Source of the DNA: Diaporthe sp. PMI_573
Lineage: Eukaryota > Ascomycota > Sordariomycetes > Diaporthales > Diaporthaceae
Length of the DNA: 64,000 nt
Assembly (NCBI GenBank): GCA_021399435.1
Contig: JAJTUP010000015.1
Location: 248,001-312,000, forward strand
Reading direction: 5' to 3'
Numbering within the stretch: position 1 is the first letter of the stretch; each line of letters opens with the position of its first letter. Position numbers and translations under genes: made by a program. Below are positions 44,508-56,800 of this stretch, one piece after another. The notes beneath the pieces are model-generated. The model had not been told where the DNA came from. It was given only the letters and a program-made list of their open reading frames with translations, and did no database searches.

Positions 44508-45988
44508 GCACGCCTGGACGCGATGCGATGCAATAAGGGACGACGGTAAGTCAGAGCCGGCAGCCGGGGAAGGGCCTCTCTGCGGGTGTGAATGTGTGAA
44601 GGTGTGCGAATGTGCGAGGTGCGAGGGTGAAGGATCTACGTTCGGGGAGCGATTGGCGAGGTTCCAGGCCAATGGTAGGGCTGGCATGGACGAATTGCCG
44701 CCGGAGGAGGAAGCCTGTGTGCTATGTGTGCTATGGCAGCATGCGGCAAGAAGCAAGAACAGCAGAATAGTAAGGTTACCGGCATCGTGCCCGGCGCGGT
44801 TGTTCCTTTTGGTGCTGCAGACCCCTTGCGACCGTGCAGCGTAGCGTAGGTACGTGGGTACTTGGTGTAGAGTCCAACCACCCTCCATCACCTACCTGGT
44901 GGTGGTCTCGGTGTGGCAGGCTGGCTGGCACTCTTGCCAGAGGCGGTCAGACACGCTGCAGGCAAAAGGGACATGACAAGACCTGACAGACCGTTACGCC
45001 TCCCGACCGCCTTTCTGCAGGCATGGGTGGGTGACAATCTCGCAAAATAGCGACCTGGGACTGACTGCGTGCGGTTTGCTTCTGCCGTCCGACCCCCCTT
45101 CTCAGCCTCTGCCGCTGCTACAGCACGGCCCAGCAGCAGCAGAAGGCACGACTCTGGTTACCTGTCCTGGAAGCTGGAGGCGTGGGGGAGGAGTCATGGC
45201 CGAGGGGTACCGAGTACCTGATGTAGCGGCACCGTACCGCATCGTACCGGCTGGCTGTGCGCCGAACCCTCGGAGACCTCGGAAGACATGGGAGGTACAT
45301 GCGTTCTGGCCCTCCTCCGATCCGTCCATCTCATCCCAATCCATCCATCCCCCAAAACCCGCCGGACCCGTGGGAATCAATGTTTGGCGGCCAAGTACGT
45401 ACCGCATGTACTTTGTCGTTCCAAGGCTGCCGCATCCCTGCCCCTGTCTTGTCATCTTCTGCCCTGCCGTGGCCTGCCCTGCCAGCCTGCCAGCCTGCCA
45501 GCCCGTGTTGCCTTCCCTCGGACACGCGCAGCCAGCATGTGGATGATTCATATATCATCCTGGGGCTCCCTCCGCGGTCTGACTCTCGGTCTCCGGGTGG
45601 TGGATATAATAAATCAAGCACATCACGAACCTCCTTGCTGCCTTCCAGGTCTTCTCGCCCGTGCCCCAGATATCACCACGCATTACCATTGTTCACCGGT
45701 TGTGACAGCCCATCCAACACCCCACACCCAACACCTTGACACCCACACCAACAGGCGCCACCCCAGCCCGGCTCACTTACATCAACAAAGCCGCTCCAAA
45801 CAGGCACACCGGCTGCACCCACTTACACGCCCAGCCAACACCACCGCGCCGCAACCAACTTTGGTTTTCAAAAGGGGGTATATCAAGGCCATCGCCGCCC
45901 TTGAGACCTCGCTAGTCAACGGATTCAGCCCCTACTCACAAAACATCGCGTCAAAGCACGCTCTCCACACACGCCAGATCCCCACACA

Positions 45989-46468
45989 ATGTCCTACGGG
46001 TCATACAGCTCCTCGTCGCCGATGGAGATCCCATCGCGCCGCAGTGCGTACCACAACTCGTACCTCGATGAGTCCTGCGCGTTCCCAAGCTGGCCACGGC
46101 GGGTCTCGCTGGGCGAACACGCCAACGACCAGCCCCGAGCGACTTCCTACATCTCGGACGAGGACCTGCTCTTCCTCTCAGAGCCCGTCTTCGCCGACGA
46201 GGACGCCCACTCAGTCTCCAGCTACGGATCCGGCACCCCATCGCCACGCCTCGCCCCCGTCCGCCACATGGGCGGCGCCGAGCTCGAGGAGATGAGGCGC
46301 GAGCAGGCCCTCCGCCAGCAGGAGCTCATGCGCTCCGTCATGGCCGAGAAGGAGCTGAGGCGACAGGCCGCGAGGGCCCACAAGCAGCGCAAGTCGAGCT
46401 CCAAGAAGGCCTCGAGCCCCCGGTCCAAGCTCTCGGCCATGACACCCATCGCCGAGGCCGTCGAGTGA
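45989..46468 (+). CDS. Conserved-looking hypothetical protein
   Basis: Single exon, 159 residues. I do not recognise a named family. The start codon follows a CA-rich leader (CACACAATGTCC, A at -3), which argues for a real gene. The N-terminus is Ser/Tyr-rich (MSYGSYSSSSP). The middle contains an acidic-aromatic segment TSYISDEDLLFLSEPVF (about residues 52-68), then Ser/Pro-rich sequence, and residues 94-133 form a predicted helix rich in Glu, Arg and Gln (ELEEMRREQALRQQELMRSV), ending in a basic KQRKSSSKKASSPRSK tail that could be a nuclear localisation signal. Codon usage is strongly GC3-biased, as in other genes here. The small size, the short linear motif and the coiled-coil suggest an adaptor or regulator, but that is speculation. 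Confidence 0.72.
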   Translation: MSYGSYSSSSPMEIPSRRSAYHNSYLDESCAFPSWPRRVSLGEHANDQPRATSYISDEDLLFLSEPVFADEDAHSVSSYGSGTPSPRLAPVRHMGGAELEEMRREQALRQQELMRSVMAEKELRRQAARAHKQRKSSSKKASSPRSKLSAMTPIAEAVE

Positions 46469-48889
46469 GGGAGTCACCTACCCGAGAGGCGGGCTGCCTT
46501 GCTGACAGCCTTCCTCCGTGGCGAAGGATGCACTCGTACAACGTACGTATAAGCTTACTCACATTACCCAGTTTGTCATTCTCGCCCTCGCCCACGCCCT
46601 GCACCCTTCGCACTCACCTCCCACCGCGCTGGGCCGAGTGTTGCACAACTACCACCCTGATCCCGAGGGTCCTTTTGCCTGCAGATTGCCTCCTACCATC
46701 TCAGCCGAATCGCAAATCCCCCGTCGCATCCCCTTTCGCCGGCCAAATATGGCTCCGGATGATATGGGAGCTTGCTTGCTGACAGTCATCGCAGTCTTAC
46801 TCATCTATCGGGTCCATCCTTCGGTGATACCCCTCCAACATCCTTCTGTTCTAAATTCTATTTGGCCCGACCCGACACTCCGTTGGCACCCCACGCATCC
46901 CCAAGGCCCCCCATTCCGCCGTGCATCTGCCTAATCTTTTGGGCTCTTGTTCAACCGCCACCCTTATTTTTTCTTTTCTTTTTTCGGACGTTACACCTCT
47001 TGACCTGCGATGCACCTCTGGCGGAGGTAGCAGCGCTGATGCCAAAACCCAAGTCACCACCCGGGATAGCTCACGCGGCCTCTTGGCTGTGGTGTCGTGC
47101 TAAAGTCATCGGTCACTGGGTCATCTGCTTTGGCCTGGCGGACGACACACTTGACTTGGTTCCCCATCAAGCACGCGCAACCTGCCGAGACACACTCGCC
47201 GGGTGCAACCTGGCGTCGATCTGTACCATTTTGGGGTTGCCCGGATCTGGCCCTCGCCTATTTCACCCTCTCCCTTGTCGACCATTTCGGCAAACCGGGC
47301 TGGCACGCGGCGGTGTGCGCCGCCGCGCGACCAAGACCAGCCATCGGGATGGAACGGGCTGCGACTTGCGGAGGTGCGGAGGAGCCCTCCCCTTGCCCCA
47401 CACGGTTACACATTTCAGCCGGATATCCATCGGGATTTCTTTCCTGCTTTCAATCGAAACCACCCCCAACTTAAGCTTCCGAGGCTTTTCGAGTCGGCTG
47501 TGTCACCCGCGCCAACCTGGGCTGGCCCCGGGTGGGCTCGGTCAATTCATCCACACACTCACCCTCGCTCTCGCTCATCGGTTGAGCGCCGGTTTTGCAC
47601 CACCATCCAAGCAAAGCCTGCTGCCGCGGCAACAATTCGCAAGCACATTCGAGGATGCCACCTTCTTGCAACCGCCTGGCCGGACTCCTTCCAACGCGAA
47701 CCGTGCCGGCTAGGAAAGTTGAATTGTATTTCGGGATTTCACTATCTTTTTTCTTCTCTTCCGCTTGGATTCGCGGCGATGAACAGAACATGGTGACACA
47801 GAACACAACACACATGGAGTCTAGGATCTGTCACCAGCATCGAGGGAACACCCGTATCATCAGGGTTTTGATTTATCTAGCGAGCGATCTTTTGGCTTAT
47901 TACTCCTTTCGTCTTTTCACACATAGCTAGGAGTTCATGTTTGAAGGCGCAGACAGAGGAGACGGACTCGCATACAAATATGCCCCGTCACCTTCGGCGT
48001 TGGTCCTTCTCTGCATCCACATCTTCCTGGCATCTTATTTAGGTAGTCTTAGCATTTCGGTAGATACCCCCCGCCCGTCACTTCGAGTGCACGCGAGCCT
48101 TGATAGCGATTCTTTCAAATCATATTGATTACACCCACCCACACACACTGTCTCTCGCAAGCTTTGATCTACCAACCTGGGAAATACTTCGGGGCAAGTT
48201 CCCCCCTAGGGCAGGTGCGCAGCTCCCCAAGAACTCGTACCTATTGCCCCGCCGGTGCCTCTCCGCCCGAGCGCTAACCGGCATCCGCCCCGACACGACA
48301 TTCGCGCGTCTTGGGGTTCTCGTGTAAGTGGGCTCACAGTCGTCGTCACACATAGGCAAGGCGTGGTGTATTGATGTTTTCGGTGCGAGATCGTAACCGC
48401 CATTTGTGTGCCATGAACAGCCAGTCATTCGTGGAAGATATACATTTGCGCTACTATGAAAGTATCTCTGCCCATCACCGTGCTTTGGTGCGATAGTGGC
48501 AAAACAAGGAGGGCGTGCATACGTGACTTGACATGTCTCGTCTGCCGGGTCAACGGCGCGAACAGGCGTTTTGCCAAAGCTTTTGTTCAGACTTCTTCCA
48601 ATAGGAGTATAGGTGTAGCTAGGATGCAGCAAAATGCATTGAAAATCATGGCGGAGTTTTTTGGGGCGTGGTATGGCGGAAAGCGTCTTCGCCACAATTT
48701 GTGCTGAATGATGAGTCGTCTTTGTTAGAATTTATCAGACTCGGAGCACGCTCAAATTCTCCGGGGAGAGCATGGAACCGAATACTCCCTAAACGTGGTC
48801 CATCCAGAGGATACAAGCGACAGGGCCAGGGTCAGCCCTATTCATCAAGGCAGCCTATATGATTCTGTTTTAATACGCTTACACTCGTC
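46469..48889. other. Intergenic 2.4 kb
   Basis: 3' region of the hypothetical gene and 3' region of the HET gene (convergent). An open frame at 46772-47713 (313 codons) is rejected: its composition is Pro/Leu/Cys/His-rich in the manner of non-coding GC-rich DNA and it overlaps other frames of similar length. No gene is visible. Confidence 0.5.
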
Positions 48890-50839
48890 TCACCCTTTCC
48901 AAGCAAGTGACGAACGTCGTCTACCACACCTCCCTGTCCTCATATAGCCCCTCATCTCTCGCAATCCGGCCATACCTGACGAGGGGCGATCTAAAAAGTC
49001 ATTCAAAGAGAAGACACCCTGATTGAAAAGGACCAACAGATCCTCGCTCCCGAACCTTACCCAGAAATCATGCGGCCTGGTGGCAGACCTCCAGAGCACG
49101 TCCTCTCGCCGCACCAGCCCCTTTCCGATAATCTCGTGGTATCTGGAATCGGATTCGAGCCGTGCAATGAGGATCAGGGAACTAGGGTCGTCCCGGTCGT
49201 CCCGGTCGTCCAGGTCGTCCAGGTCGTCCGTGGGCTTACAGTAAGGTAGCAAAACCCAGTCCCCGGAACTGGCAACCTCTGGCAAAAGGATCGCTATATC
49301 CGCTTCAAGAAGTCCGCTTGTGACCATGTTATCCTTTTGACTGTCACAATCGTTGAATTGGCATTGGTGAACCTTGAAAGCTTGGTGCTGCAAGGGAACG
49401 TTTCTGAGACTCCAGACGTCAAACCTTTTGTTCAGCTGAAATCCCGCGAGGCGTACCTTGTATCGAACGCGACGCTGATCATCTCCATGGCCACGATATG
49501 GCCAGTTGCTGCTACACATGAGCTGCGGGCAAAATTGGCGGTTGTAGATCGCACGAGCGAGCCCATGGGCAGGGTCGGATAGGCGCAGGTTGCTGCAGAT
49601 GACGCGTAGCTGCTCCCAGGCAACGTCGAGACGATCAGGTTCGCGCCGTGTCTGCCAGCTCCTATCCATCAAGACCTTGCAGGCGAGTGAAAGAGCATCT
49701 ATGGTGTAGTCTGGGTAGATCGAGCAGTCCCCGAGCAACGAAAGAACAGCGTAGACCTTGTCCCTGGGATCACTGCACACCAGTGGTAGGACATCGCCCA
49801 TGAGCGTTTCCAACCTTTGACACTGATTGCTCGACCATGAAAACGCACCGGCGCGAATCAACGGCCACGCCCTCGTGGTTTCCTCGCCGCTGAGGTGTTC
49901 GAGGTATTCCATTGCCAGGAATAGCCCATATAGCGAATAGAGTCGCGCCCTAGAGTGCCCGCAACACAAGATGGTGTGCTTCCCAAGCACTCTCTCCTGG
50001 TATATCCAAGTCCGCGAGAAGTACCCCCGGCCGAGAAACCCTTTCATCGCCAGCACCAGCTCAACCATGTTGTCGTCCTCCTGTGATGCCCACTGGCGGG
50101 CAAGTTTCGACCACTTCGGGGGCTTATACGCCGGCCACGGTGTGACGAACGACCACAAGCTCCTATTATCTGAGCAGCGGTCATTGGGGGCCGAGGCGGC
50201 GATCCTGTCCAGGATGTTAGCTTCCGTGTGAAGCGCTCGGAGGAGAGCCGGGCTGCCATCGGCGTGGGCGCCCACACACGCAAGGACGGCTTCGGCGTTG
50301 CGATAGATGTCTCCCATCATATAGACTTGGTGGCCCTTTTCGTCGTCGTTGGTCTGGTCTATACAGATGGCATCGCACCAGACGTAGCAAGCACCTCCAT
50401 ACCAGGCCGACTGCTTGAGGGCATATTCGCAGTTCCGCCCCACCTCCATCCGCCGGCCGTTGACGAGGATGGGCACTTTCTCGTCCGGGCTGCCCCAGAC
50501 ATAGGAAATTGCATGGTACAAGGGCCTGACCTTCGCGAACTCAGTGTTGTTGAAGATTCGCGATTCCCACCTGGGATTGAAACGTCGCGTTGTGAGGCGG
50601 CACTGGACTTCAATGCCCTCAGCGGCTACTGTCGTATCAACGAGGACTACATACAGCAGTCGGATGTAGTTGCGGGGGTCCTGGAGAGGTTCGTGATGGA
50701 AAAGGGGAATATCGGTCGATATGCTCATGCTGCGTGAGTCCAAAATATACGACCCCTTGCTGACGTGCTCCGGCTGTGCAGTTCTGTGTTCACTCGTCAT
50801 TCGGTAACTGAGGCACGCACTGATGTTCCTCAGTGGCAT
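48890..50839 (-). CDS. Heterokaryon-incompatibility (HET) domain protein
   Basis: Single exon, 649 residues (an internal ATG at codon 14 is an alternative start). The HET domain is clear: block 1 YHAISYVWGSPDEKVPILVNG (about residues 108-128), block 2 CYVWCDAICIDQ (151-162) followed by HQVYMMGDIYRNAEAVLACVG (170-190), and block 3 FSRTWIYQERVLGKHTILCCG further on. The remainder, with SDPRDKVYAVLSLLGD and an unstructured acidic repeat DDLDDLDDRDDRDD, is typical of the variable C-terminal halves in this family. HET-domain proteins trigger programmed death of fused cells between incompatible strains; dozens to hundreds are found per filamentous ascomycete genome and most lack a known partner. No NACHT, WD40 or ankyrin partner domain is present in the same frame, so this is the short, HET-only type. 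It sits next to a 13 kb gene-free stretch. Confidence 0.93.
   Translation of the reverse strand: MPLRNISACLSYRMTSEHRTAQPEHVSKGSYILDSRSMSISTDIPLFHHEPLQDPRNYIRLLYVVLVDTTVAAEGIEVQCRLTTRRFNPRWESRIFNNTEFAKVRPLYHAISYVWGSPDEKVPILVNGRRMEVGRNCEYALKQSAWYGGACYVWCDAICIDQTNDDEKGHQVYMMGDIYRNAEAVLACVGAHADGSPALLRALHTEANILDRIAASAPNDRCSDNRSLWSFVTPWPAYKPPKWSKLARQWASQEDDNMVELVLAMKGFLGRGYFSRTWIYQERVLGKHTILCCGHSRARLYSLYGLFLAMEYLEHLSGEETTRAWPLIRAGAFSWSSNQCQRLETLMGDVLPLVCSDPRDKVYAVLSLLGDCSIYPDYTIDALSLACKVLMDRSWQTRREPDRLDVAWEQLRVICSNLRLSDPAHGLARAIYNRQFCPQLMCSSNWPYRGHGDDQRRVRYKVRLAGFQLNKRFDVWSLRNVPLQHQAFKVHQCQFNDCDSQKDNMVTSGLLEADIAILLPEVASSGDWVLLPYCKPTDDLDDLDDRDDRDDPSSLILIARLESDSRYHEIIGKGLVRREDVLWRSATRPHDFWVRFGSEDLLVLFNQGVFSLNDFLDRPSSGMAGLREMRGYMRTGRCGRRRSSLAWKG
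49191..49229. repeat. 9-bp coding repeat in the HET gene
   Basis: Four in-frame copies of a 9-bp unit (CCCGGTCGT or CCAGGTCGT on the plus strand) encode the alternating Asp-Asp-Leu/Asp-Asp-Arg tract near the C-terminus. Two copies have A and two have C at one position. Confidence 0.88.
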
Positions 50840-53800
50840 AATTGTAAATTGGAAGGAAGTGATTGATCAGACTATGCTGTTGGCTGGGGAAGAAATAGTT
50901 AGGCTAATCTTGCAACACAGTAGCAGGTTCCTGCCATAAAAGTTCACTAGATGTACAGAAATTCCAAATAATTATACCGCTGGCTTGGCCAAATTGGAAG
51001 CGGGATAGCAAGAGCTTGAAATAGGAAGATCAAAAAAGCCCGTGATTCCAGCCTTGAACCCCTGAGAGCATTTGATAGCCTCGCTAAAATGCAGTGCTTG
51101 GGATCCAATGCGATCAGCATGCACCTCGCCTCATCTATTCTCTCCAATTCGGCGGGCTCAGATTATTCTGCTTGCAGGCATATCAACCAGCAGAGGCTCG
51201 AGGCGACCGGTGGTTCTTTACCAATTCCGACGAGCAGCGGTCGGAAAAAATCAAGTACACCCTCCTGTGGCTTATTTCCCGCACGCCAAAGCAAACAAAT
51301 GCTTAGGACTTGTGCCCTCCCCTTCTCCAAGGAGCACGTCTCGACGACCTCGAATTTTCTGGCACTCGGTACGAACAGTCTCGCGCAGCCAGTAAACTCC
51401 ATGCCATTCTACCAAACACTAATCAGAATACCTGGACACCTCACCAAAGCTGCAGGCAGTAGTGGTGCAGTGCATTAGCGTTTTCAATGAGCCACACTTT
51501 GTGAAGGCCTCGCGCCCTTCATGAACCGCTCCGTCCCTCCTTTTCCACGCAGCTCATATAGGCACCAGCCTGGCTGTCAAATTTCTGTCTGATTTCTTGG
51601 ATCAACTGCGCACGTGACGGTGTGGGACCTTCAACGTGCGCGTTCTCATCAGGTCCCCCCGCGAACGAATCTCTTCGAAGGCAGACTGAGAAAGCTGAGC
51701 TCGGCGCCTTCCTGGTCGAATCATACCCAAGAAACTGTTACTGGGTGTGTTGTTCTGTCAGGGTATGATTTTCCGGGAGGGGTGTTACACATGCTGCGAG
51801 CATGGGCTATTGATCTTCAGTCACACAAGAATCTCCCATTGATGCCTATCAATGGGGTGCTTTCTGTTTATTATATTTCAAGAATGTCGCATGTGGGGTT
51901 AGGGCCTCAACTACCTTATCTGCAGTCAGTGTGCTCGCTCGAGGTAGACCTGACTGGTACAACATTGCGAACCCGACCAAGTCCTTCACATACAAGACGC
52001 CAGAGCTGTTCAAGCTTGGAACACGGAGGTGGAGCTACATCAACTGACTGCTTTGCAAGCTGATTTTGGAATCATTTTATAGAAATATCCCAGTGCATTT
52101 ATGTATTCCTGCAGTGAGTCACAGATCACTTAGAGAATTCTAACTACATCGAATCCAGCAATATCAACAGTGCATACTATACTTGGTGTGACGTTCAGCA
52201 TAGCTGTTTCAGAGAGGTATTTATATAGAAGGGGTATCTACACAAATCTTGATACCACGACAATCGGTCGATGAGCCTTCGTATGTCCTGAGCGCAAGTC
52301 AGTCCGCGTTGGTCCCCTTCCCCCCTCTATCCATACTTGGTCACCGGGTGTCTATACCACTCAAAACTGAGCCCACGTAATCATAACCATCAATTAGAAT
52401 CAGGGAATTACGAGCATGCAATATGAATTCGTCGTACGCAACCGACAGTCCGATTTGCTCACCTAGCAAAAGCTTAGTCTGGTTTGAAAAGTGCTGAGGC
52501 AACGTATTCGGCGTTATAATTACACAAGGTGACATTACATTTATGTGCACTGTTCAAACCCTATTTTGGAGACTGATCTGGCATCAAGGCCTAGACGTGA
52601 ATTGGTCTGGAGCTCGTACACGACTTTCCGCGACAGATGAGACAACCAATTAGATTGTTGATACTATTATCTTTTCTCTTTGGACGTTATGGGAAGAGAA
52701 TGATACATGCTAGAGGTGTTGGGTTCCTGCAGCTCTCATTTTCCCAAGATGGTGTGAACAAATCAGTGCCCATCTAGGTAGTCACTATGATTCCGAGTCA
52801 CGAACGCTCTCTAAACCGTAAGAACGACCGCCAGCTGCGTCCCACAACCACTTCTCTGGCCCTGTACCGTGGCCTGCTTCGTGACCCGCAAGCCAGTCGG
52901 AATAACGCCGGTAGGTAGATGAGGATTACAGGCAGGTCTTACAAGAAGTTTCACTAGTTCTCACCTTGTTCTGATTTGCTGCGATGCGCCTCAATAATCG
53001 AATAGGACTAGTTGATCCATATCAAGCTCATGTGATATATTGTTTCACAAGTCGGCCCAGCCCAACTCTCATACCATTGACAGACAAAAGAGATGACTGC
53101 CTTGATGATCCATTCCAAAGAAGAAACCAGACTCGTGACTAAAGACCTGTCATGTCAAGCCGACCACTAATTTGGTCGCCTGAAGAGTCCCTCGACGGCT
53201 GCATCGGCTGCCGCTTCCATGAGAACCTTGGAATGCTATTGGTTGTGAATAGAGAGAGATATAACGCTCAAGAGGCTCTCATCCTGTCCAGGTTGGTGAC
53301 ACCTTTTCGAACGGCCGATTTTGCGTGATCCACAAAGTCTGTTGCAGCTCCTTCTCTACAGGGAAGCCTGCCCACCTATCTGTCGGCCCACACCCGGCCA
53401 TCCACTTCAATGTTAAGCAACATAACAGCAGCACGCTGACCACAATCTTCAGCCTCAGCTCCTAGAAGCTGGTGATACTAAGCTCTGCGTAGCGTGGTTT
53501 CAACAGTCCAGCCTCGGTGGAGAATCATGTCTTTACTCAAGAATCTGTACTTGGGTCCGGACAGTAGGAATTGATTGTCGTGGAACGTATGAAGGCTGGT
53601 AGCACTTGAGCGAGGGTATGGACTACGAGTCTCATACGCCAGGCCAGAGTGGAGAAGACGAATTTAATGATTCGGATCTAGGCGATGGTAGGTAGTCCGA
53701 TGACTGTCCACAGGCTTCAAGGACAGGCGTCGTGGAATATCTGAACACGTTGGGATACATTCAATTCTCCGATCCCTCGAGCCGAAGTTCCGGAAATAGC

Positions 53801-56800
53801 GGCCAGGCGATGTCAACGAGGCTGAGAAACACCGTAATGTAAACCTGTCGCGTTATGGTGTTCAGGTTGTGGTCGAAACGGCCAGCGGCGAAAGATATTC
53901 TGCAACAGTCTCTCATCTTACTAACATGATCAATATCACATTTTGGCGCCGGATTTCACATCCTGGGCGCTAACGGCATCTTTCCGACCAGGGCTTCCGC
54001 TATTCAGGGTGTGCTTGTTCATCCTTCGTCCCAACTACCCCGGGTCCCCGGCGCCACCAACTGTCATCACAATCAATAGCGAGAGAGCCCTTAACATGCC
54101 TGCTAGCCATCACAACCGGACCGCCCCTACAGCTTGCCGCATGGATCGGGAAGGCCTCTCGTATGTCACATGCCAAGCCTGCAGATGTCACCTTCGGCCG
54201 GGGTCCTGGGCAATGCCCCCAAGAGCCTGTTGGCTCATTCATGTGTTGTTTTCGCCCTCCAAGTCGACTCCAATTCCCGGCTGACGGACGAAAACCATCA
54301 GGCTCGCAACGTGCTGGGCCAACCACAGGCGCCCCGGCGTCCGCCAACGAGAAGATGTGCTAAGCGCAACTACCCGGATTGCTTCCGATCAGGCAGTAAT
54401 GCTCGCCTACTATGTACTACATTGCATTCCCAAGTGGGCGGCTGTGGAGAATCTCAAGGGGGAGCTGACCATTCCCATTCTTTTATTCTCAGAGCTCGGA
54501 GGTAGAGAAATAATTTCTCTGTGACTCTGACCCTGGCTGGGCTGTTCCATATCCCGCCGGTGCCAAGTCATCGAGAGGGATTGTCGGTAGGGTGAGAGCA
54601 ATTGGCTGTGCTAAACGGTCTATAACTTTTCTGTTCTTGTTTCAAGCCCTGGTTTATGGTGTGGCATAACTTCGATACCTCAATCAATGACCAGCTTGTC
54701 TCGCAATGGGAATCTATTATTATAACATATGCTCCACAATACGGTATCAACAGCACCTGCTCAGGCCTCAACGGGCGTCATTGGTGTAGAGTTGAAGTGC
54801 ACAGAAGCTATCTCATCATATGATAAGAACGAAGTCATGTCCTCCGCATATCTGCTCTCCTTCTCTTCTTGAAGGGGCGCCAGTGATATGCACTTCCGGA
54901 GGCTTTGATGTAGCGTATTCAGATGCTTGTCAACCTGGCTCAAAACCAAACTATGTCACAGATAGACTACGCGATTGACTGATCCCCGATTCTTGCAACC
55001 TGAGGAGAGGCATTGATTCGTGTAGCCAAAGGCCACACAGTCTATGTATCCCATTTGGAGATCAAAGAAATACCTTTGTGAACAAGGAACTCAACAAAGA
55101 GCTCACGAGATAGATTGTGCCAACATAACCAGGTCCTTACGCATCGAGGCACAACGTAGGCAGCGCTATCTGCAATGTTGGAATGACAACGTATTCCCAT
55201 ACTCTGTTCAAATGTCTGTGCTATCCTCCTGGACCCGATATCTAGGTAAGATCATATCTGGATTGTTACGGGCTGTATACTGTTGGATCCCTGTCTAATA
55301 TTCAATGCCATGCCGGAACAGATATTATCTGCATCCATGAGGAGATATTCATCCGGTGTTAACATGTAGTATACCAAGATGCGCTTTGCGATCTAGGTAA
55401 AACGGCAGGCTTCACGATCTTGAGCAGTTTCTCCTGCCATTCATAAGAGTCTGGTCGAGATGAGCGGCCTGGAGCTCTTTTATCAACGGTCTCAAAGGGG
55501 TGCTTACTTCTCTTCACCCCGATCTCCCTTGCCTATTGTGATACTGGTTTATCTCACTCCCCCTGAATACTTGCACCCCCTTGGTCTGACTCCAATGGCT
55601 GCTCCCTCTGTTGTTGTTCGGATGGCTCATCCCTAGACCCCACTAATTTCTTCCTCGAGCTTCTCTCACCACCGGATCTTTTTCTACTAATGATCCAAGA
55701 TGGTCAGGTCCAAGCTGAGCTATAGGTGACTCCGTGTGATACAGCTTGTAGGGCCTCAAGCATCTCAGTATACCTAGTCAGAGAACCGTCAAGTATGATA
55801 GCCGCAATGGACTTGGTTTCACTATATGCAGCTGGAGCGTAGGTGTCTTCTATATTATGAAGTCTGTTCGATCAGAGTACCATGAAATTACGAGCGTGAC
55901 TCTAGATGCAACGACGGCCTGCACAAATAAGGCTCCAGTGGCTTCTGGAGAGGCTGAAGAAGTCTACTTCGGAAGTGACGATTTGGAATTGCCTCAAACT
56001 CTTTCGTATCCGTTGCCAGGACTAGAACTCTACCCCATATGCAAGGGAACGCCCATCAATTGACTAACGTCGACAAGCCCGGCACGCCAGGCCGGGGGTG
56101 CCATCGCCAATTTGCTCCCCATCACCACAAAGAACCACCCTGGGCACCAATACGAAAGAGCGTAATCAAAAATATTCCTCAATTGAGGGGTAATGAGAGC
56201 GATGACGTCCGGGAACAAAATATATCACATTGTCCGTTGCCTCTCGACAAGTTTGTAAGACATAATTGTTTTCACATAAATCGCCCGTTGACACTCAATT
56301 CCGAGTGCTTGCGATGTAGTATGGAACTAAAAAGAGCCTGCCCGACCATCGAGAACTGGAAACCAAAGCCAAATGAGATCTATCATCACATCTTCACTCA
56401 GCCACGTCCATATATGTACCGGGTAAATCATCGCAGTGGCTTGCAGTCTCAAGCACCGACAATTTCTTAGTCAAAGAGAGAAAAAATCATTTGTGGCATG
56501 CAATCGCTGCAAGAAAGCCACCAATCTTTCAGGTACACCGAGCATGTACAAACTTCTGAACACCTCAGAGTCTCCGAATATACCGCGACTTTATTTCGCC
56601 TTTCTTGAGGGGTAGAACTCCAGCGGTGATTCCATACATATGTACTGCTCTCCACATAGATATTCTCAATCTGGTCTCGGAAGTCTTTGTCTTGATTCGC
56701 GCATTTCCCCAACAAAACCGCGCACCCACGGCTTGTCTCAAGACAGGCTAGCAGCCACAGTTACATACCTGTTCTAGAAAAAGATGGATGTGCGAAAGAG

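Larger units (their letters stand above)
37361..45988. other. Gene-free 8.6 kb interval
   Basis: No supportable gene. ORFs of 60-215 codons occur on all frames because the DNA is GC-rich, but they overlap each other, lack domains and carry no splice logic. Features seen: C runs near 40920 and 42105, tetranucleotide repeats (CTGC at 42381-42404), an 8-bp repeat (44484-44507) and a GGCAT pentamer repeat (about 43070-43092). The last about 300 bp are very CA/CT-rich, as in a leader. The whole interval may be a long regulatory region of the gene at 45989, or hold non-coding transcripts; sequence alone does not decide. Confidence 0.5.

Noticed and set aside
46772..47713. 313-codon ORF on the plus strand
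   Set aside because: Composition is that of translated GC-rich non-coding DNA (Pro, Leu, Cys, His), no domain, overlapped by other frames of similar length, and placed in the 3' region of the hypothetical gene.
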